Source: a virus
IMG/VR virus record: IMGVR_UViG_3300048026_001045
Location: 1-24,111 of that record
Direction: 5' to 3' (one strand)
Length of the DNA: 24,111 nt
Below, piece after piece: positions 1-9,180 of the stretch. The position numbers and the translations under genes were made by a program. Each line of letters begins with the position of its first letter. Position 1 is the first letter of the stretch. The notes beneath the pieces are model-generated. The model was not told the DNA's origin. It searched no databases and saw only the letters and a program-made list of their open reading frames with translations.

Positions 1-3000
1 AATTAACAGCTGATTTACAAATTACTGATCCAGTTACTGGTATCGATAGATTTAAAAATGGATTCATTACAGATCAATTTACAGGTCATTCTCTTGGTGA
101 TGTTAAAAGAGATGATTATCGAGCAGCTGTAGATCCATTAAATAAAATATTAAGGCCTATGCACTTTACGTCTTCTTTAGATATTATTGAAGATGTATCT
201 TCTCAAGCTGAAAGAGCATCTGCTGGTTATCAAAAAACTGGAGATGTAATTACTTTACCTTATACAGAAGAATCGCTGATATTTAATCCATATGGATCAA
301 GAGATATTGATGTAAATCCGTATAAGATTGGTGCATTTAAAGGCGAAATTACTTTGAATCCAGAAGGAGATAATTGGAAAGAAGTAGATAGAAGACCCGA
401 TTTAACTGTAACTGATGATAATGGCTATGACGCAATTAAATTTATTGCTGATGAATTAGGTATTACCGGTACTCAATGGAATGAATGGACCACTAATTGG
501 ACTGGCTCTTCCTCTACAACAAGAACTTGGCAGACAGGTGATCCAAACCGTCGCCGTCAAACAGTTACAGGTTATGAAGAAACAATTACTACTCTTGATG
601 GAGTTAGTTCTAGAACAGGTGTTCAGACTAATGTTTCTAGCGCAGTTAATACTCAAGATTATGGAGATAGAGTTGTAGATCTTTCATATATTCCTTATAT
701 GAGAGCTCGCCCTGTAGTATTTACTGCTGTGAATTTAAAAGCTGATACTAAATTCTTCCCTTTCTTTGATAATAAGTCAGTTAATGATTATGTTATTCCA
801 GCTCAAATATTTAAAGTACAAAACTCAGCAGGATCATCATATATGGATTTTGATCCAGTAAGCATACAACAGGGAGTAATTTCTGATCAATATGAGAGAA
901 TGCAAAATGGTAAAGTAGAACCAGCTTATTCTGTAGGTGACGTTGTAACTAATTCTAGCCATAATGCAGTAAATATTAGTTCAATTACTCATTTAACATC
1001 TACTGGAAGTTCATTTACACTTGATGTTGCAGATCCTTCAGGTATACTGCCTGGTCACCATGTAATGCTTTATAATTTAGCAGCTAATGCTTCAATAACT
1101 GCTACTCTATCTGGAGATAATATTAGTATTCCAGAATCTACGATTACTGATTATTCTAAAAATACTTCTTCTGAGTTAAATCTAAAGAAATTTAAAGTTT
1201 TAGCTGTAAATGGCAATAGTGTTATTTTATCAAATATTGACAATAGTGATATTTCAGCTTTTTCAGCATATGATTTAGCTGCTTATACGGCTGATGCTGG
1301 TAAACTCTTAAGACTTACTGCTTCTGGTGTTGTAGCATTTCAAGGAGTCTTAGATGATGAAACTGCTCCAAATACTACACCTAGAGAAATTCATTTAGTT
1401 AATATTAAGAACGGATTTGGTGTTGGAGAAACTATTACTGGTAATATTACAACTGCTGGAGGGCAAGTTAATTCAGTAGATATTGTATCAATTAATGGTC
1501 AAACTGACACTACATTACCAGCAACAATGAAAACCTCCGCAGATGATCTTAGAACTGATAATTGGGGTTCTGTCGTTGGTGTATTTAATATTCCAAATAG
1601 CGATCAACTAGCCTTTAGAACAGGTGAGCGCAAATTTAAACTAACAGATAATAGAACAAACGATGATACAGATTTTGATTCAAAAGGATCCGCTGTTTAT
1701 TATTCTACTGGTATTCAATTATCAAAAGAAGCAACAGTTGTAAATTCTCGTGATGTTCGCTTTGTTGAAGATAGATTATATGAATCGCTTCCAGTGCGGC
1801 GTACTTCTACTTCTCAACGTGTACTTTATAGTTATTGGACTGGACATGATCCCGTTGCTCAAACATTTACGGTAAATGCTGATGGCGGAGCAATGGTAAC
1901 TTCAGTTGATTTATATTTCTCTGAAGCGGGCAATCGTCCAGTAACAGTTGAATTAAGAACTACTAATCAAGGTGTTCCATCAACTAAAATTATTCCGTTC
2001 TCTTCTGTAACAAAAACACCACAGCAGATTTCAACATCTATTAATGGTTCTGTTGCAACTACTTTTACTTTTGAAGCTCCTTTGTATTTAATGGAAGGTG
2101 AAACATACGCTCTAATTGTAAAAACCGATGAACCAGGATGTAAGTTCTTTATTTCTGAAATTGGAAAAACAGACGTTGTAACTGGTAATATTATTACCTC
2201 TCAACCTTTAACAGGATCACTATACTTATCACAAAATAGTTTAGAATTTGAAATTAATCCTTTATATGATATGAAGTTTAATTTGAAAAAAGCAACATAT
2301 ACTATAAATCCTGTCACAGTTGATTTAAAAACTTCATTGCCTGAAGCTATGACACTTCAAAATAATCCTTTTACAATAGCAACGGGAACAAATAAAGTTC
2401 GTGTAAATGCCCGTAATCATGGATTTAGAGCAAATGATATTGTTATAATTTCAAATGTTGCTGAAGGTATATATGGAGCTGATGGTGTAAATGGTATTCC
2501 TTCTTCAGTATTAAACTCACAACATACCGTTGCTGCATTAGGCTTAGATAAAGATTCTTTTGTCATTGAAATTCCAACTGCAGATAGTTCAGGGCAATCA
2601 TTAATTTCAGGGTCTCTTTCTGATTTAATACGTGGTGATTATGGTGGGTCAGATATTATTATGTCTAGACAATTGAATATGGACATGATGTATTTAAAAT
2701 CTGGTTCAGTTGCTGTAAAGGGAACAAATATAGATTACTCAGTTAATCATGAATCATTTGGAGTTAATACATTCCGTCCTATTGTTGGCGACTCAAACTA
2801 TATGTTTGATTCTAGAGAAACTATTTTATCTTATGAAAATCAAACAGTTATATCATCTTCTCCATTAATTAAAAGAAGTTCATTAAGAGTTCAAGCTACA
2901 CTAACTAGTGATAATCCTAATGTTTCTCCAGTACTTGATCTTCAAAAGGGAGCGGCATATATTGTATCTAATCTAGTTAATAACGCGCAACAAAATGATG

Positions 3001-4208
3001 TAAATGTTGTAGAACTAGATGCTACAGATCTTTATACTCCTGCTTTAGAAAGTATTACAGTTACTGATACTATTGGTGCTGGTGAAGGAACTGCAACTGT
3101 GACTTCTGGAAATAGTACAGTAACAATTTCTGCATCAGGCGATGATATTACTTGGATGGCCGATGGTGGAGATTATTTACTAGATAGTTCTGGAACATTT
3201 GTTGGTGAGATTTGGGATATACTTAGTGCTACTCAAGTTACCTTAAGAGGTGGTGCCGCGATACCGTTATCTGCTGCTGCTTTCCAAATTCAAAATAACA
3301 ATCACATTAAATTTTATGATCTTGGTGGAAAAGGTATTATTGAAACAAGTTTTGATACTGCAGATAATTTACTTGGAAATGCCTCTATTGGCAAACACCT
3401 TTATATTAGTAATATATCAGATAGAGTAAATGGTACTCATCAGATAGAAGATATTACTATTGAAGCTGCTGAACCAGGACGTCCAGGAAATACTGATGGA
3501 GATAGAATTACAATTACTTTAGCTGCTCCATTCGGAGCTAATTCAGTTATGAGATTAAATATTGTTGATGATACATTCAGCTTTTTTGGATCTGGAGATC
3601 TTACCGCTAGTACTTCAACAACTTTACTTTTAGGTGGTGGCAGTGCTGATTTTATTAATGAAGTATCAGTTGGAGATATAATAACTCATTCTGATGGAAC
3701 AGTAATTGGAGAAGTTGCTTCTATAACTTCAGGCAATGAGCTTGAGCTTACTAGTAATTCACCAATTAATTTCAACAGCGATCCATATACAGTTAAAACA
3801 AATCTTGGACCGAGTCCAACATATGCAATCCAGCAATTAGATAAGTATGTAGAAGATTATGCTCCTTCTGGATCTTATAACTATGCAAACTATATTACTA
3901 GACCACTATATCTAAATGAACCAGCAGATTCAATTAAAATTCTATTTGATGCAGAAATTTTAACATCATCAACCATAAAGGTATATTATAGAATTGGATC
4001 TGGGACTGAAGATATTTACAGTAAAACATTCACTGATACCGGATTTATAAATACTATTATAAACCCGATTGGTGAATTCACTCAAAGAGAAATTGACGTT
4101 GCGGATATTGATCCATATACTAAAATTAGTATAAAAATAGTAATGAAATCAACTAATCCAGTTAACGTTCCAAAAATTAAAAACTTAAGACTTATAGCGT
4201 ATTCATAA
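1..4208 (+). CDS. Large virion structural protein, 5' end outside the window (baseplate/fiber-associated, DUF4815-like)
   Basis: The frame is open from base 3 to the TAA at 4206-4208, and the ATG at 159 is an internal methionine. About 52 codons precede it without a stop and read as normal protein (for example RDDYRAAVDPLNKILRP), so the true start lies upstream and more than 1400 residues are visible. The text is Gly/Ser/Thr/Asn-rich and beta-strand-like, with no signal peptide or membrane segment. The segment around the DDYRAAVDP and LRPMHF motifs resembles the very large DUF4815-type virion proteins of marine T4-like phages (recalled, not searched). A middle part with DPVAQTFTV and GETYALIVKTDEPG looks like a jelly-roll, possibly carbohydrate-binding, module. 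By position it is a baseplate or tail-fiber component. The stop overlaps the next ATG by one base (TAATG), which suggests coupled translation. Structural role is likely; exact identity is uncertain. Confidence 0.8.
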   Translation, partial: LTADLQITDPVTGIDRFKNGFITDQFTGHSLGDVKRDDYRAAVDPLNKILRPMHFTSSLDIIEDVSSQAERASAGYQKTGDVITLPYTEESLIFNPYGSRDIDVNPYKIGAFKGEITLNPEGDNWKEVDRRPDLTVTDDNGYDAIKFIADELGITGTQWNEWTTNWTGSSSTTRTWQTGDPNRRRQTVTGYEETITTLDGVSSRTGVQTNVSSAVNTQDYGDRVVDLSYIPYMRARPVVFTAVNLKADTKFFPFFDNKSVNDYVIPAQIFKVQNSAGSSYMDFDPVSIQQGVISDQYERMQNGKVEPAYSVGDVVTNSSHNAVNISSITHLTSTGSSFTLDVADPSGILPGHHVMLYNLAANASITATLSGDNISIPESTITDYSKNTSSELNLKKFKVLAVNGNSVILSNIDNSDISAFSAYDLAAYTADAGKLLRLTASGVVAFQGVLDDETAPNTTPREIHLVNIKNGFGVGETITGNITTAGGQVNSVDIVSINGQTDTTLPATMKTSADDLRTDNWGSVVGVFNIPNSDQLAFRTGERKFKLTDNRTNDDTDFDSKGSAVYYSTGIQLSKEATVVNSRDVRFVEDRLYESLPVRRTSTSQRVLYSYWTGHDPVAQTFTVNADGGAMVTSVDLYFSEAGNRPVTVELRTTNQGVPSTKIIPFSSVTKTPQQISTSINGSVATTFTFEAPLYLMEGETYALIVKTDEPGCKFFISEIGKTDVVTGNIITSQPLTGSLYLSQNSLEFEINPLYDMKFNLKKATYTINPVTVDLKTSLPEAMTLQNNPFTIATGTNKVRVNARNHGFRANDIVIISNVAEGIYGADGVNGIPSSVLNSQHTVAALGLDKDSFVIEIPTADSSGQSLISGSLSDLIRGDYGGSDIIMSRQLNMDMMYLKSGSVAVKGTNIDYSVNHESFGVNTFRPIVGDSNYMFDSRETILSYENQTVISSSPLIKRSSLRVQATLTSDNPNVSPVLDLQKGAAYIVSNLVNNAQQNDVNVVELDATDLYTPALESITVTDTIGAGEGTATVTSGNSTVTISASGDDITWMADGGDYLLDSSGTFVGEIWDILSATQVTLRGGAAIPLSAAAFQIQNNNHIKFYDLGGKGIIETSFDTADNLLGNASIGKHLYISNISDRVNGTHQIEDITIEAAEPGRPGNTDGDRITITLAAPFGANSVMRLNIVDDTFSFFGSGDLTASTSTTLLLGGGSADFINEVSVGDIITHSDGTVIGEVASITSGNELELTSNSPINFNSDPYTVKTNLGPSPTYAIQQLDKYVEDYAPSGSYNYANYITRPLYLNEPADSIKILFDAEILTSSTIKVYYRIGSGTEDIYSKTFTDTGFINTIINPIGEFTQREIDVADIDPYTKISIKIVMKSTNPVNVPKIKNLRLIAYS

Positions 4209-4456
4209 TGTCAAAAATTCAAGTAAAAGGATATTCTAATCTAGTTAAAGACCCTACCTCTGGTGGAGTTGTTAATAACGATTCTCAAGCTTTTCTAGAC
4301 TACAAAAGAAAAAGACAAGCAGAGCTACTTAGAATAAATGATAAAAAAGTAACTGATATTCGTCTATCTGAGATAGAAAATGATATAAATAAACTAAAGT
4401 CAGATACTGATTATATAAAAAATGCGCTAAATACTATTATTAGCAAATTAACTTAG
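4208..4456 (+). CDS. Small coiled-coil protein coupled to the large virion protein
   Basis: This gene encodes 82 residues starting at the ATG inside TAATG, so its translation probably depends on ribosomes finishing the upstream gene. The N-terminal third (KGYSNLVKDPTSGGVVNND) looks extended and flexible. From about residue 27 to the end it is charged and strongly helix-forming, with heptad-like spacing of I and L (IRLSEIENDINKLKSD), which suggests a coiled coil that could trimerise. I recognise no named family. The gene sits inside a late structural cluster with no gaps, so a small virion or fiber-connector protein is the likeliest role. Its stop codon TAG at 4454-4456 forms part of the TAGGA ribosome-binding site of the next gene. 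Confidence 0.7.
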   Translation: MSKIQVKGYSNLVKDPTSGGVVNNDSQAFLDYKRKRQAELLRINDKKVTDIRLSEIENDINKLKSDTDYIKNALNTIISKLT

Positions 4457-4467
4457 GAATATTATAA

Positions 4468-5214
4468 ATGGCTGCAACATTAACATTAAGATCTGTAAAG
4501 GGCACTCCTCTTACAAATAACGAGGTAGACGCTAACTTTACTAATTTAAATTCGGAAATTTCCACACTGGAATCAGATGTTAGCACTGCACAATCCGATA
4601 TTGTTGCATTAGAAGGATCAGTAGGTCCATCAGCAATTGGAGAAACAGTAGCTGACATTGTTGGAAATATGGTAACAAGCAATACAGAATCTGGAATTTC
4701 TGTTTCATATGATGATAATGATAACACTTTAGATTTTGATGTAGCTGATTTTACATTAACTATTGATGGAGATGCATCTGGTAACGCAACGATTTCTAAT
4801 CTTGCAAATGCTACTTTAACTCTAGATATTTCTTCTATTATTGGATCATTAAATGTGGGCGGAGGTATTAGTACTTCTGATTTATCTATGACAGGGTCTA
4901 TTACTAACGGCGTAGATGCTACTTTTACTGGCGACGTTAACGCAGCTAATTTTAATACAACGTCAGATATAGCTCTTAAAGATAATGTTGAGTTGATTGA
5001 ATCTCCATTAGATAAACTTTTGCAATTATCAGGTTATACCTTTGATTGGAAAAACAACGGAAAGTCCTCTGTTGGTGTTATGGCACAAGAAGTTGAAAAA
5101 GTATTTCCTCAAATTGTGTCTACTGATAATAACGGTGTAAAAAGAGTTTCTTATGATTCTCTTATTCCACTATTGATTGAGGCAATTAAAGAATTATCAA
5201 ATCTTAAAAAATAA
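4468..5214 (+). CDS. Short tail fiber protein with C-terminal S74 intramolecular chaperone/autoprotease domain
   Basis: The protein has 248 residues. The N-terminus (LTLRSVKGTPLTNNEVDANF) is a common start of phage fibers, followed by a short coiled coil (about residues 25-50) and beta-rich repeats. Residues 166-248 are a peptidase S74 domain: SDIALKDNV at 166-174, then FDWK, GVMAQEVEKVFPQIV and a helical LLIEAIKELSNL end. In the endosialidase family this domain trimerises the fiber and cuts itself off with a Ser-Lys pair spaced five residues apart. Ser166 and Lys171 have that spacing, so cleavage just before Ser166 is expected. TAGGA at 4454-4458 is the ribosome-binding site. The segment VADIVGNMVTSNTESGI and the S74 domain are paralogous to the end of the 727-residue fiber at 14039-16222. 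Confidence 0.85.
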   Translation: MAATLTLRSVKGTPLTNNEVDANFTNLNSEISTLESDVSTAQSDIVALEGSVGPSAIGETVADIVGNMVTSNTESGISVSYDDNDNTLDFDVADFTLTIDGDASGNATISNLANATLTLDISSIIGSLNVGGGISTSDLSMTGSITNGVDATFTGDVNAANFNTTSDIALKDNVELIESPLDKLLQLSGYTFDWKNNGKSSVGVMAQEVEKVFPQIVSTDNNGVKRVSYDSLIPLLIEAIKELSNLKK

Positions 5215-5227
5215 ACTAAGCTTAGTT
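5214..5227. repeat. Perfect 14-bp palindrome in the intergenic gap
   Basis: AACTAAGCTTAGTT reads the same on both strands. It begins at the last base of the stop codon of the S74 fiber gene and ends shortly before the AAGGAG ribosome-binding site of the glycine-rich fiber gene. No T-run follows, so it is not a standard terminator. It could form a small hairpin in mRNA or serve as a binding or recombination site; nothing in the sequence decides between these. Confidence 0.5.
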
Positions 5228-5243
5228 CATAAGGAGAACGATC

Positions 5244-6950
5244 ATGGCAATTAAAGTATCGGGTACTACCGTTGTTGATAACAGTAGGAACCTAACAAAT
5301 GTCGAGTCAGTCTCGGTATCAGGTACAGGGTTTTTAGCCCTACCTGCAGGTACTACAGCTGAACGACCAAGCTCACCTTCTAATGGTATGGTGCGCTATA
5401 ATACAACAACAAACCAAACAGAAGTATATGCTAATGGAGCATGGGGTGGATTAGGTGCAGATCTAATTGCATTTAACAATACTGTACAAAGTAGCTATAC
5501 AATAAATGAAAATGCTTCATTTGACGAATATATGAATGCTACTTCAGCATTTACTGGAACATCAGGCATTACTTACTCAATTTCGTCTGGGTCTCTTCCA
5601 GCAAATATGTCGTTGAATACAAGCAATGGTCGCGTTTCAGGTAATGCTCCTGATTTAACTGCAACTACAACTTATACAGTTACATTTGAAGCTGATGATG
5701 GCATTAATACTACTTTAAAAACAATAGACTTTGTTATTAATGCTGATAACGATGCTCCTATATGGAATACTGGTGCGGATCTAGGTACAGCAACCGGTGG
5801 CTCTTTTTCAAGAACACTTCAAGCAACTGATCCTGAAGGCCAAACAATAACATATGCACTGGCTAGTGGATCTTCTTTGCCTCCTAACACTACATTGAAT
5901 TCTTCAAGTGGTATTCTTTCAGGCACTTCTACTACAACAGGAACATCATATAGCTTTACAATTAATGCATCTGATGGTACTAATACTGTTGGACGTACGT
6001 TTACTCTTCTTTATGGATATCCAACTGTTGGATCAGATGGCCAATCATATGCCGGTGGTACAGTTATTAGCTCTGGTACTGGTGTACAATGGTTTAATAA
6101 TTCGACGAACAATCAATCGCATACATTTACAGTTCCAAATACTTCTTCAGTTAACGTAGTAGTAGTTGGTGGTGGCGGCGGTGGCGGTCCAAACGGTGAT
6201 ACACAACATGGTGGTGCTGGTGGTGCTGGTGCACACGGAAACTATTCAGTTAGTTCTGGTCAAAGCTATACAGTAAATGTAGGTAAAAAAGGAGAAGCTA
6301 CAACAAGTTCTAGTAATTCTACAGGCGGAACTTCTTCTTTTGGTCCATTTATTTCAGCTGGTGGTGGTATTGGATCTTACCAAATTCAATATCTTCCTCT
6401 TGGAGGAAGCGCATCAGGCGGAAATAGTGTAAACAGTAATGGTGGCCGTGGTGGTTTTGGTACTTCAGTACCTACCGATATGGGTTGGTATAATCAGTAT
6501 CCAAGTTATCCACAACAAGCTACTTCAGGTTATGCCGGTGGTGGCGGTGGTGGTACACCTTGGTCATCTTCATCTGCTTCTGGTGCTAGAAATGGCGCAT
6601 CTGCTAGTGGTAAATTTGGCGGTGGTGGCGGTGGTGCTGCTCGTCAAGCTTACTCAGGTAGTGGTGGTTCACCAGCAGGTAGTGCAGGCGGCGGCGGTAG
6701 CGATGGATACGCTGGTGGCGCAGGTGCTTCTACATTTAACTCTGGTTCTGCAGGTGGTGGTCCAGTTGGTGGTAGCGCAGGCCACGGTAGCTGTGATCCA
6801 CGTGGTTGTAACCACGCTTGTACATCTCAAGGCGGTGGCGGAGGTGGATCCTTCGGCGGCGGTGGTGGTGCTTCAGGTGGCTGGGGCGGAGGCGGCGGCC
6901 AAGGTGCCGGCGGTCTTGTCATTGTCAACTGGGGTAACGTATCCCACTAA
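5244..6950 (+). CDS. Glycine-rich tail fiber/adhesin with two Ig-like domains
   Basis: The protein has 568 residues. Residues 1-70 are a typical fiber N-terminus (LPAGTTAERP, GMVRYNTTTNQTEVYANG). Two putative Ig-like beta-sandwich domains of the cadherin/He_PIG type follow at about 72-167 and 168-256, with paired signatures LPANMSLNTSNGRVSG and LPPNTTLNSSSGILSG. Residues 305-568 are extremely glycine-rich with runs of five to seven Gly, separated by short variable loops rich in Tyr, Trp and Ser. Gly-rich domains of this kind occur at tips of phage adhesins such as gp38 of T4-like phages, where the loops contact the receptor. Only three cysteines exist, clustered with two histidines at 514-526 (HGSCDPRGCNHAC), perhaps a metal site or disulfide. 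A strong AAGGAG site precedes the start. The halogenase gene follows after 30 bp. Receptor binding is inferred. Confidence 0.85.
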   Translation: MAIKVSGTTVVDNSRNLTNVESVSVSGTGFLALPAGTTAERPSSPSNGMVRYNTTTNQTEVYANGAWGGLGADLIAFNNTVQSSYTINENASFDEYMNATSAFTGTSGITYSISSGSLPANMSLNTSNGRVSGNAPDLTATTTYTVTFEADDGINTTLKTIDFVINADNDAPIWNTGADLGTATGGSFSRTLQATDPEGQTITYALASGSSLPPNTTLNSSSGILSGTSTTTGTSYSFTINASDGTNTVGRTFTLLYGYPTVGSDGQSYAGGTVISSGTGVQWFNNSTNNQSHTFTVPNTSSVNVVVVGGGGGGGPNGDTQHGGAGGAGAHGNYSVSSGQSYTVNVGKKGEATTSSSNSTGGTSSFGPFISAGGGIGSYQIQYLPLGGSASGGNSVNSNGGRGGFGTSVPTDMGWYNQYPSYPQQATSGYAGGGGGGTPWSSSSASGARNGASASGKFGGGGGGAARQAYSGSGGSPAGSAGGGGSDGYAGGAGASTFNSGSAGGGPVGGSAGHGSCDPRGCNHACTSQGGGGGGSFGGGGGASGGWGGGGGQGAGGLVIVNWGNVSH

Positions 6951-6980
6951 TTTATTATAAAAATTATGAGTTTTAATTGA

Positions 6981-8474
6981 ATGAAAAAAATTAACAATAT
7001 TTGTATTGTTGGCGGAGGATCGGCAGGTTGGATGACTGCCGGTCTTCTCGCTAAAAATCTTCCCTCATTTATAAAAGTAACTTTAGTTGAATCTCCAAAT
7101 ATTCCTACAGTAGGAGTTGGAGAAGCAACTTTAGTTTCGTTTAGAAATTTTATGAATGATTGCGGATTCGATGAAGATAAGTGGATAGATGAAGTTGATG
7201 GACTTTATAAATGTGGAATTAAATTTATAGATTGGATAGAAAAAGGACATATTATATGGCATCCTTTTACTTCACTAGCCCAACCAACACATGATTTAAC
7301 CTCAGCACATTTATATAAAAATAGTGTTAACAATAATTTTGAAGAATTTTCTAAGTATTGTATTCCAAATTATACCTCTACAGTTGAGCACGAAAAAATT
7401 GATGAATCAAATGTTGGCTATCATGTAGATGCTGCTAAATTAGCAAGATTTTTTATTAATAACAACGAATCTGTAAATCATATTTTAGCACATGTAGAAA
7501 AAGTCAATACTGAAAACAACCAAATTTCTTCTATTGTTTTGGATAATGGTAATATAATTGAAGCTGATATATTTGTAGATTGTACAGGTTTTAAGAATCT
7601 TGTTTCTTCTAATATTGATGGAGCAAAATGGATAAATAAATCAGAGTATTTAGGAGCTAACGCAGCTGTCGCAGCTCCAGTAAAATATGATGATCCATCT
7701 ATTGAAATGAAGCCATTTACAACCGCAAAATGCTTAGATATTGGATGGATGTGGATAACTCCAGTCCAAAGTAGAATTGGATCAGGAATAGTATTTAATA
7801 AAGATATTACTCCAGTAGAAGAAGCTATGGAAACCTATGATAGTATATGGAATAAAGACCGTAGATTAAAAGATTTTAATGTTATTTCATTTGAGCCAAA
7901 ATATAATAAAAGATCTTGGAGAAGTAATGTTGTTTCTATTGGTTTATCTTCTGGATTTGTAGAGCCCTTAGAATCTTCTGGTTTAGAATTTATTATACAA
8001 GGAGCTTCTGTGCTATTAAGTAGAATTCGCAAAGGTTATTTTATAGAATCAGATGCGGATTTTTATAATGCTAGAATGTCATTCCAATACGAAGAAACTT
8101 TTAATTTTATTCAACTTCATTATTTGAATAGTAAAAGAGAATCTAAATATTGGGATTTTATACGCAATAAGCCTATTCAAAACGAACTTCTACAAAAAAT
8201 AGAATATTATAAAGATCATGGTTTACAGTTTAGAGAAATGCCCGGTGATTCTATTTTTGCGCATCATAGTTGGATCATCTTAATGGAAGGTGCTGGAATT
8301 GATGGAGGATTTTCTTCGTACATTCCAAAAGAATCTGCTATAGAATTGCTAAATGATAGATACCGTTTACACGAAATGCAAACTCACCAGAATAGATTTA
8401 CAAACTTTGAAGTTATGAATAGAAGAAAAGCTGTAAATAATTTTAAAGGTTTAATAGAAAATGGAAAACAGTAA
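6981..8474 (+). CDS. Flavin-dependent halogenase (tryptophan-halogenase family, PF04820; VirX1-like)
   Basis: The protein has 497 residues (PrnA has 538). FAD-dependent halogenases use FADH2, O2 and halide to make hypohalous acid, which is guided by a lysine to an aromatic or other electron-rich substrate. Visible features: the FAD-binding GGGSAGW at 11-17; GVGEAT at 45-50; Lys77 in YKCGIKF, aligned with catalytic Lys79 of PrnA (FKAAIKF); the family motif FxxPxxSxG at 326-334; and Glu331, aligned with PrnA Glu346. The WxWxIP motif that marks these enzymes is altered to WMWITP at 256-261. No flavin reductase gene is visible, so FADH2 would come from the host. Viral members are known: VirX1 of cyanophage Syn10 is an iodide-preferring halogenase. 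The stop overlaps the next gene by 14 nt. Family assignment is firm; substrate and halide preference are unknown. Confidence 0.93.
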   Translation: MKKINNICIVGGGSAGWMTAGLLAKNLPSFIKVTLVESPNIPTVGVGEATLVSFRNFMNDCGFDEDKWIDEVDGLYKCGIKFIDWIEKGHIIWHPFTSLAQPTHDLTSAHLYKNSVNNNFEEFSKYCIPNYTSTVEHEKIDESNVGYHVDAAKLARFFINNNESVNHILAHVEKVNTENNQISSIVLDNGNIIEADIFVDCTGFKNLVSSNIDGAKWINKSEYLGANAAVAAPVKYDDPSIEMKPFTTAKCLDIGWMWITPVQSRIGSGIVFNKDITPVEEAMETYDSIWNKDRRLKDFNVISFEPKYNKRSWRSNVVSIGLSSGFVEPLESSGLEFIIQGASVLLSRIRKGYFIESDADFYNARMSFQYEETFNFIQLHYLNSKRESKYWDFIRNKPIQNELLQKIEYYKDHGLQFREMPGDSIFAHHSWIILMEGAGIDGGFSSYIPKESAIELLNDRYRLHEMQTHQNRFTNFEVMNRRKAVNNFKGLIENGKQ

Positions 8475-9180
8475 GTTAACTATAATTATTATTTACAAAG
8501 ATACTCCCTTTGACCCTAATAATCATATGATTAGATCAATATATGATTTACAAGAAGCAATCAATATAATTCAAGAGTATTGTAGTCAAAGAGATTTCAA
8601 AGTTGAAGAAAAAATAATTTTACAATATGATGGTTCTAATATTCTGGAAATAGATTCAGATATTATTTGTCCTGATCTTTTCAAAGATGAATTTCAACTT
8701 TTTGCTTTATTTAATTCTAAAGAATTAATTGAAAAATCTCATGGGTATTATAACTTTCCTCAAGATGGGTGGAAAGAAGATATAAAAGTAAAGAGGTATC
8801 CTCACTATTTTAAAATACTATTAAAAAGTGATATTTCAGATGATATTGAGGATAAAGAAGTTAAAAGAAGAATTTTAGCAATATTTAAAGATTATTGTAA
8901 TAGATCCTTGAATCAATACATTGCTATTGAACCTGGAGTAATGGTAGACTATAATAAACTTAAAGATGTACGTCATCTTTCACAAGATCAATCAACAAAA
9001 ATTGCTAAAATAATAAGAGAAGTTAGAAAAAAAGAATCCGAATATGAAGATATTATAAATAACATTGAGGATCCAAAAGTAATATACGATTATTATGTTG
9101 AGGGCCCTGATGAATTATTTGTTATATTAGATAAATATCAAATTACTCGACCTACAGAGTTTAAAGGAGAAAATATATGA
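8461..9180 (+). CDS. Unknown protein, middle gene of the halogenase cassette
   Basis: This gene encodes 239 residues and I recognise no family. The N-terminus (KLTIIIIYKDTPFDPNNH) looks like a first beta-strand of a mixed alpha/beta fold rather than a signal peptide. The protein is soluble-looking, rich in Lys, Asp, Glu and Ile, with an aromatic stretch GYYNFPQDGW near residue 95 and a charged helical region at about 165-205 (IAKIIREVRKKESEYEDIINNIED). I see no Walker, HxD or nucleotide-binding motif, and no flavin reductase signature. The start ATG lies inside the 3' end of the halogenase gene (14-nt overlap) and the stop overlaps the following ATG (ATGA). The three products are therefore very likely made together, and a function connected with the halogenase or with fiber maturation is possible but unproven. 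Confidence 0.75.
   Translation: MENSKLTIIIIYKDTPFDPNNHMIRSIYDLQEAINIIQEYCSQRDFKVEEKIILQYDGSNILEIDSDIICPDLFKDEFQLFALFNSKELIEKSHGYYNFPQDGWKEDIKVKRYPHYFKILLKSDISDDIEDKEVKRRILAIFKDYCNRSLNQYIAIEPGVMVDYNKLKDVRHLSQDQSTKIAKIIREVRKKESEYEDIINNIEDPKVIYDYYVEGPDELFVILDKYQITRPTEFKGENI

Noticed and set aside
159-4208. ATG at 159 as the true start of the large virion protein
   Set aside because: The same frame is open and protein-like from base 3, with no ribosome-binding site before 159. The gene enters from outside the window.
4046-4391. Exact TATAAATA boxes within coding sequence at 4046-4053 and 4384-4391
   Set aside because: They encode ordinary residues in AT-rich genes and a few such matches are expected by chance. 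The second could still serve the gene at 4468 but cannot be separated from coincidence here.
5908-6960. Alternative-frame plus-strand frames inside the glycine-rich fiber
   Set aside because: Translations are Val/Leu/Gln-rich products of shifted GGT/GGC codons and show no independent domain. The frame of the 568-residue fiber is clearly the real one.
9054-9061. Exact TATAAATA box near the end of the unknown 239-residue gene
   Set aside because: It encodes part of IINN in a reading frame and the downstream gene is translationally coupled, so no separate promoter is needed. Not listed as a feature.
8461-9180. Possible 2OG-Fe(II) oxygenase or flavin reductase next to the halogenase
   Set aside because: No HxD...H triad, no GxGxxG or FMN-binding pattern was found in the translation, so the function was left open.
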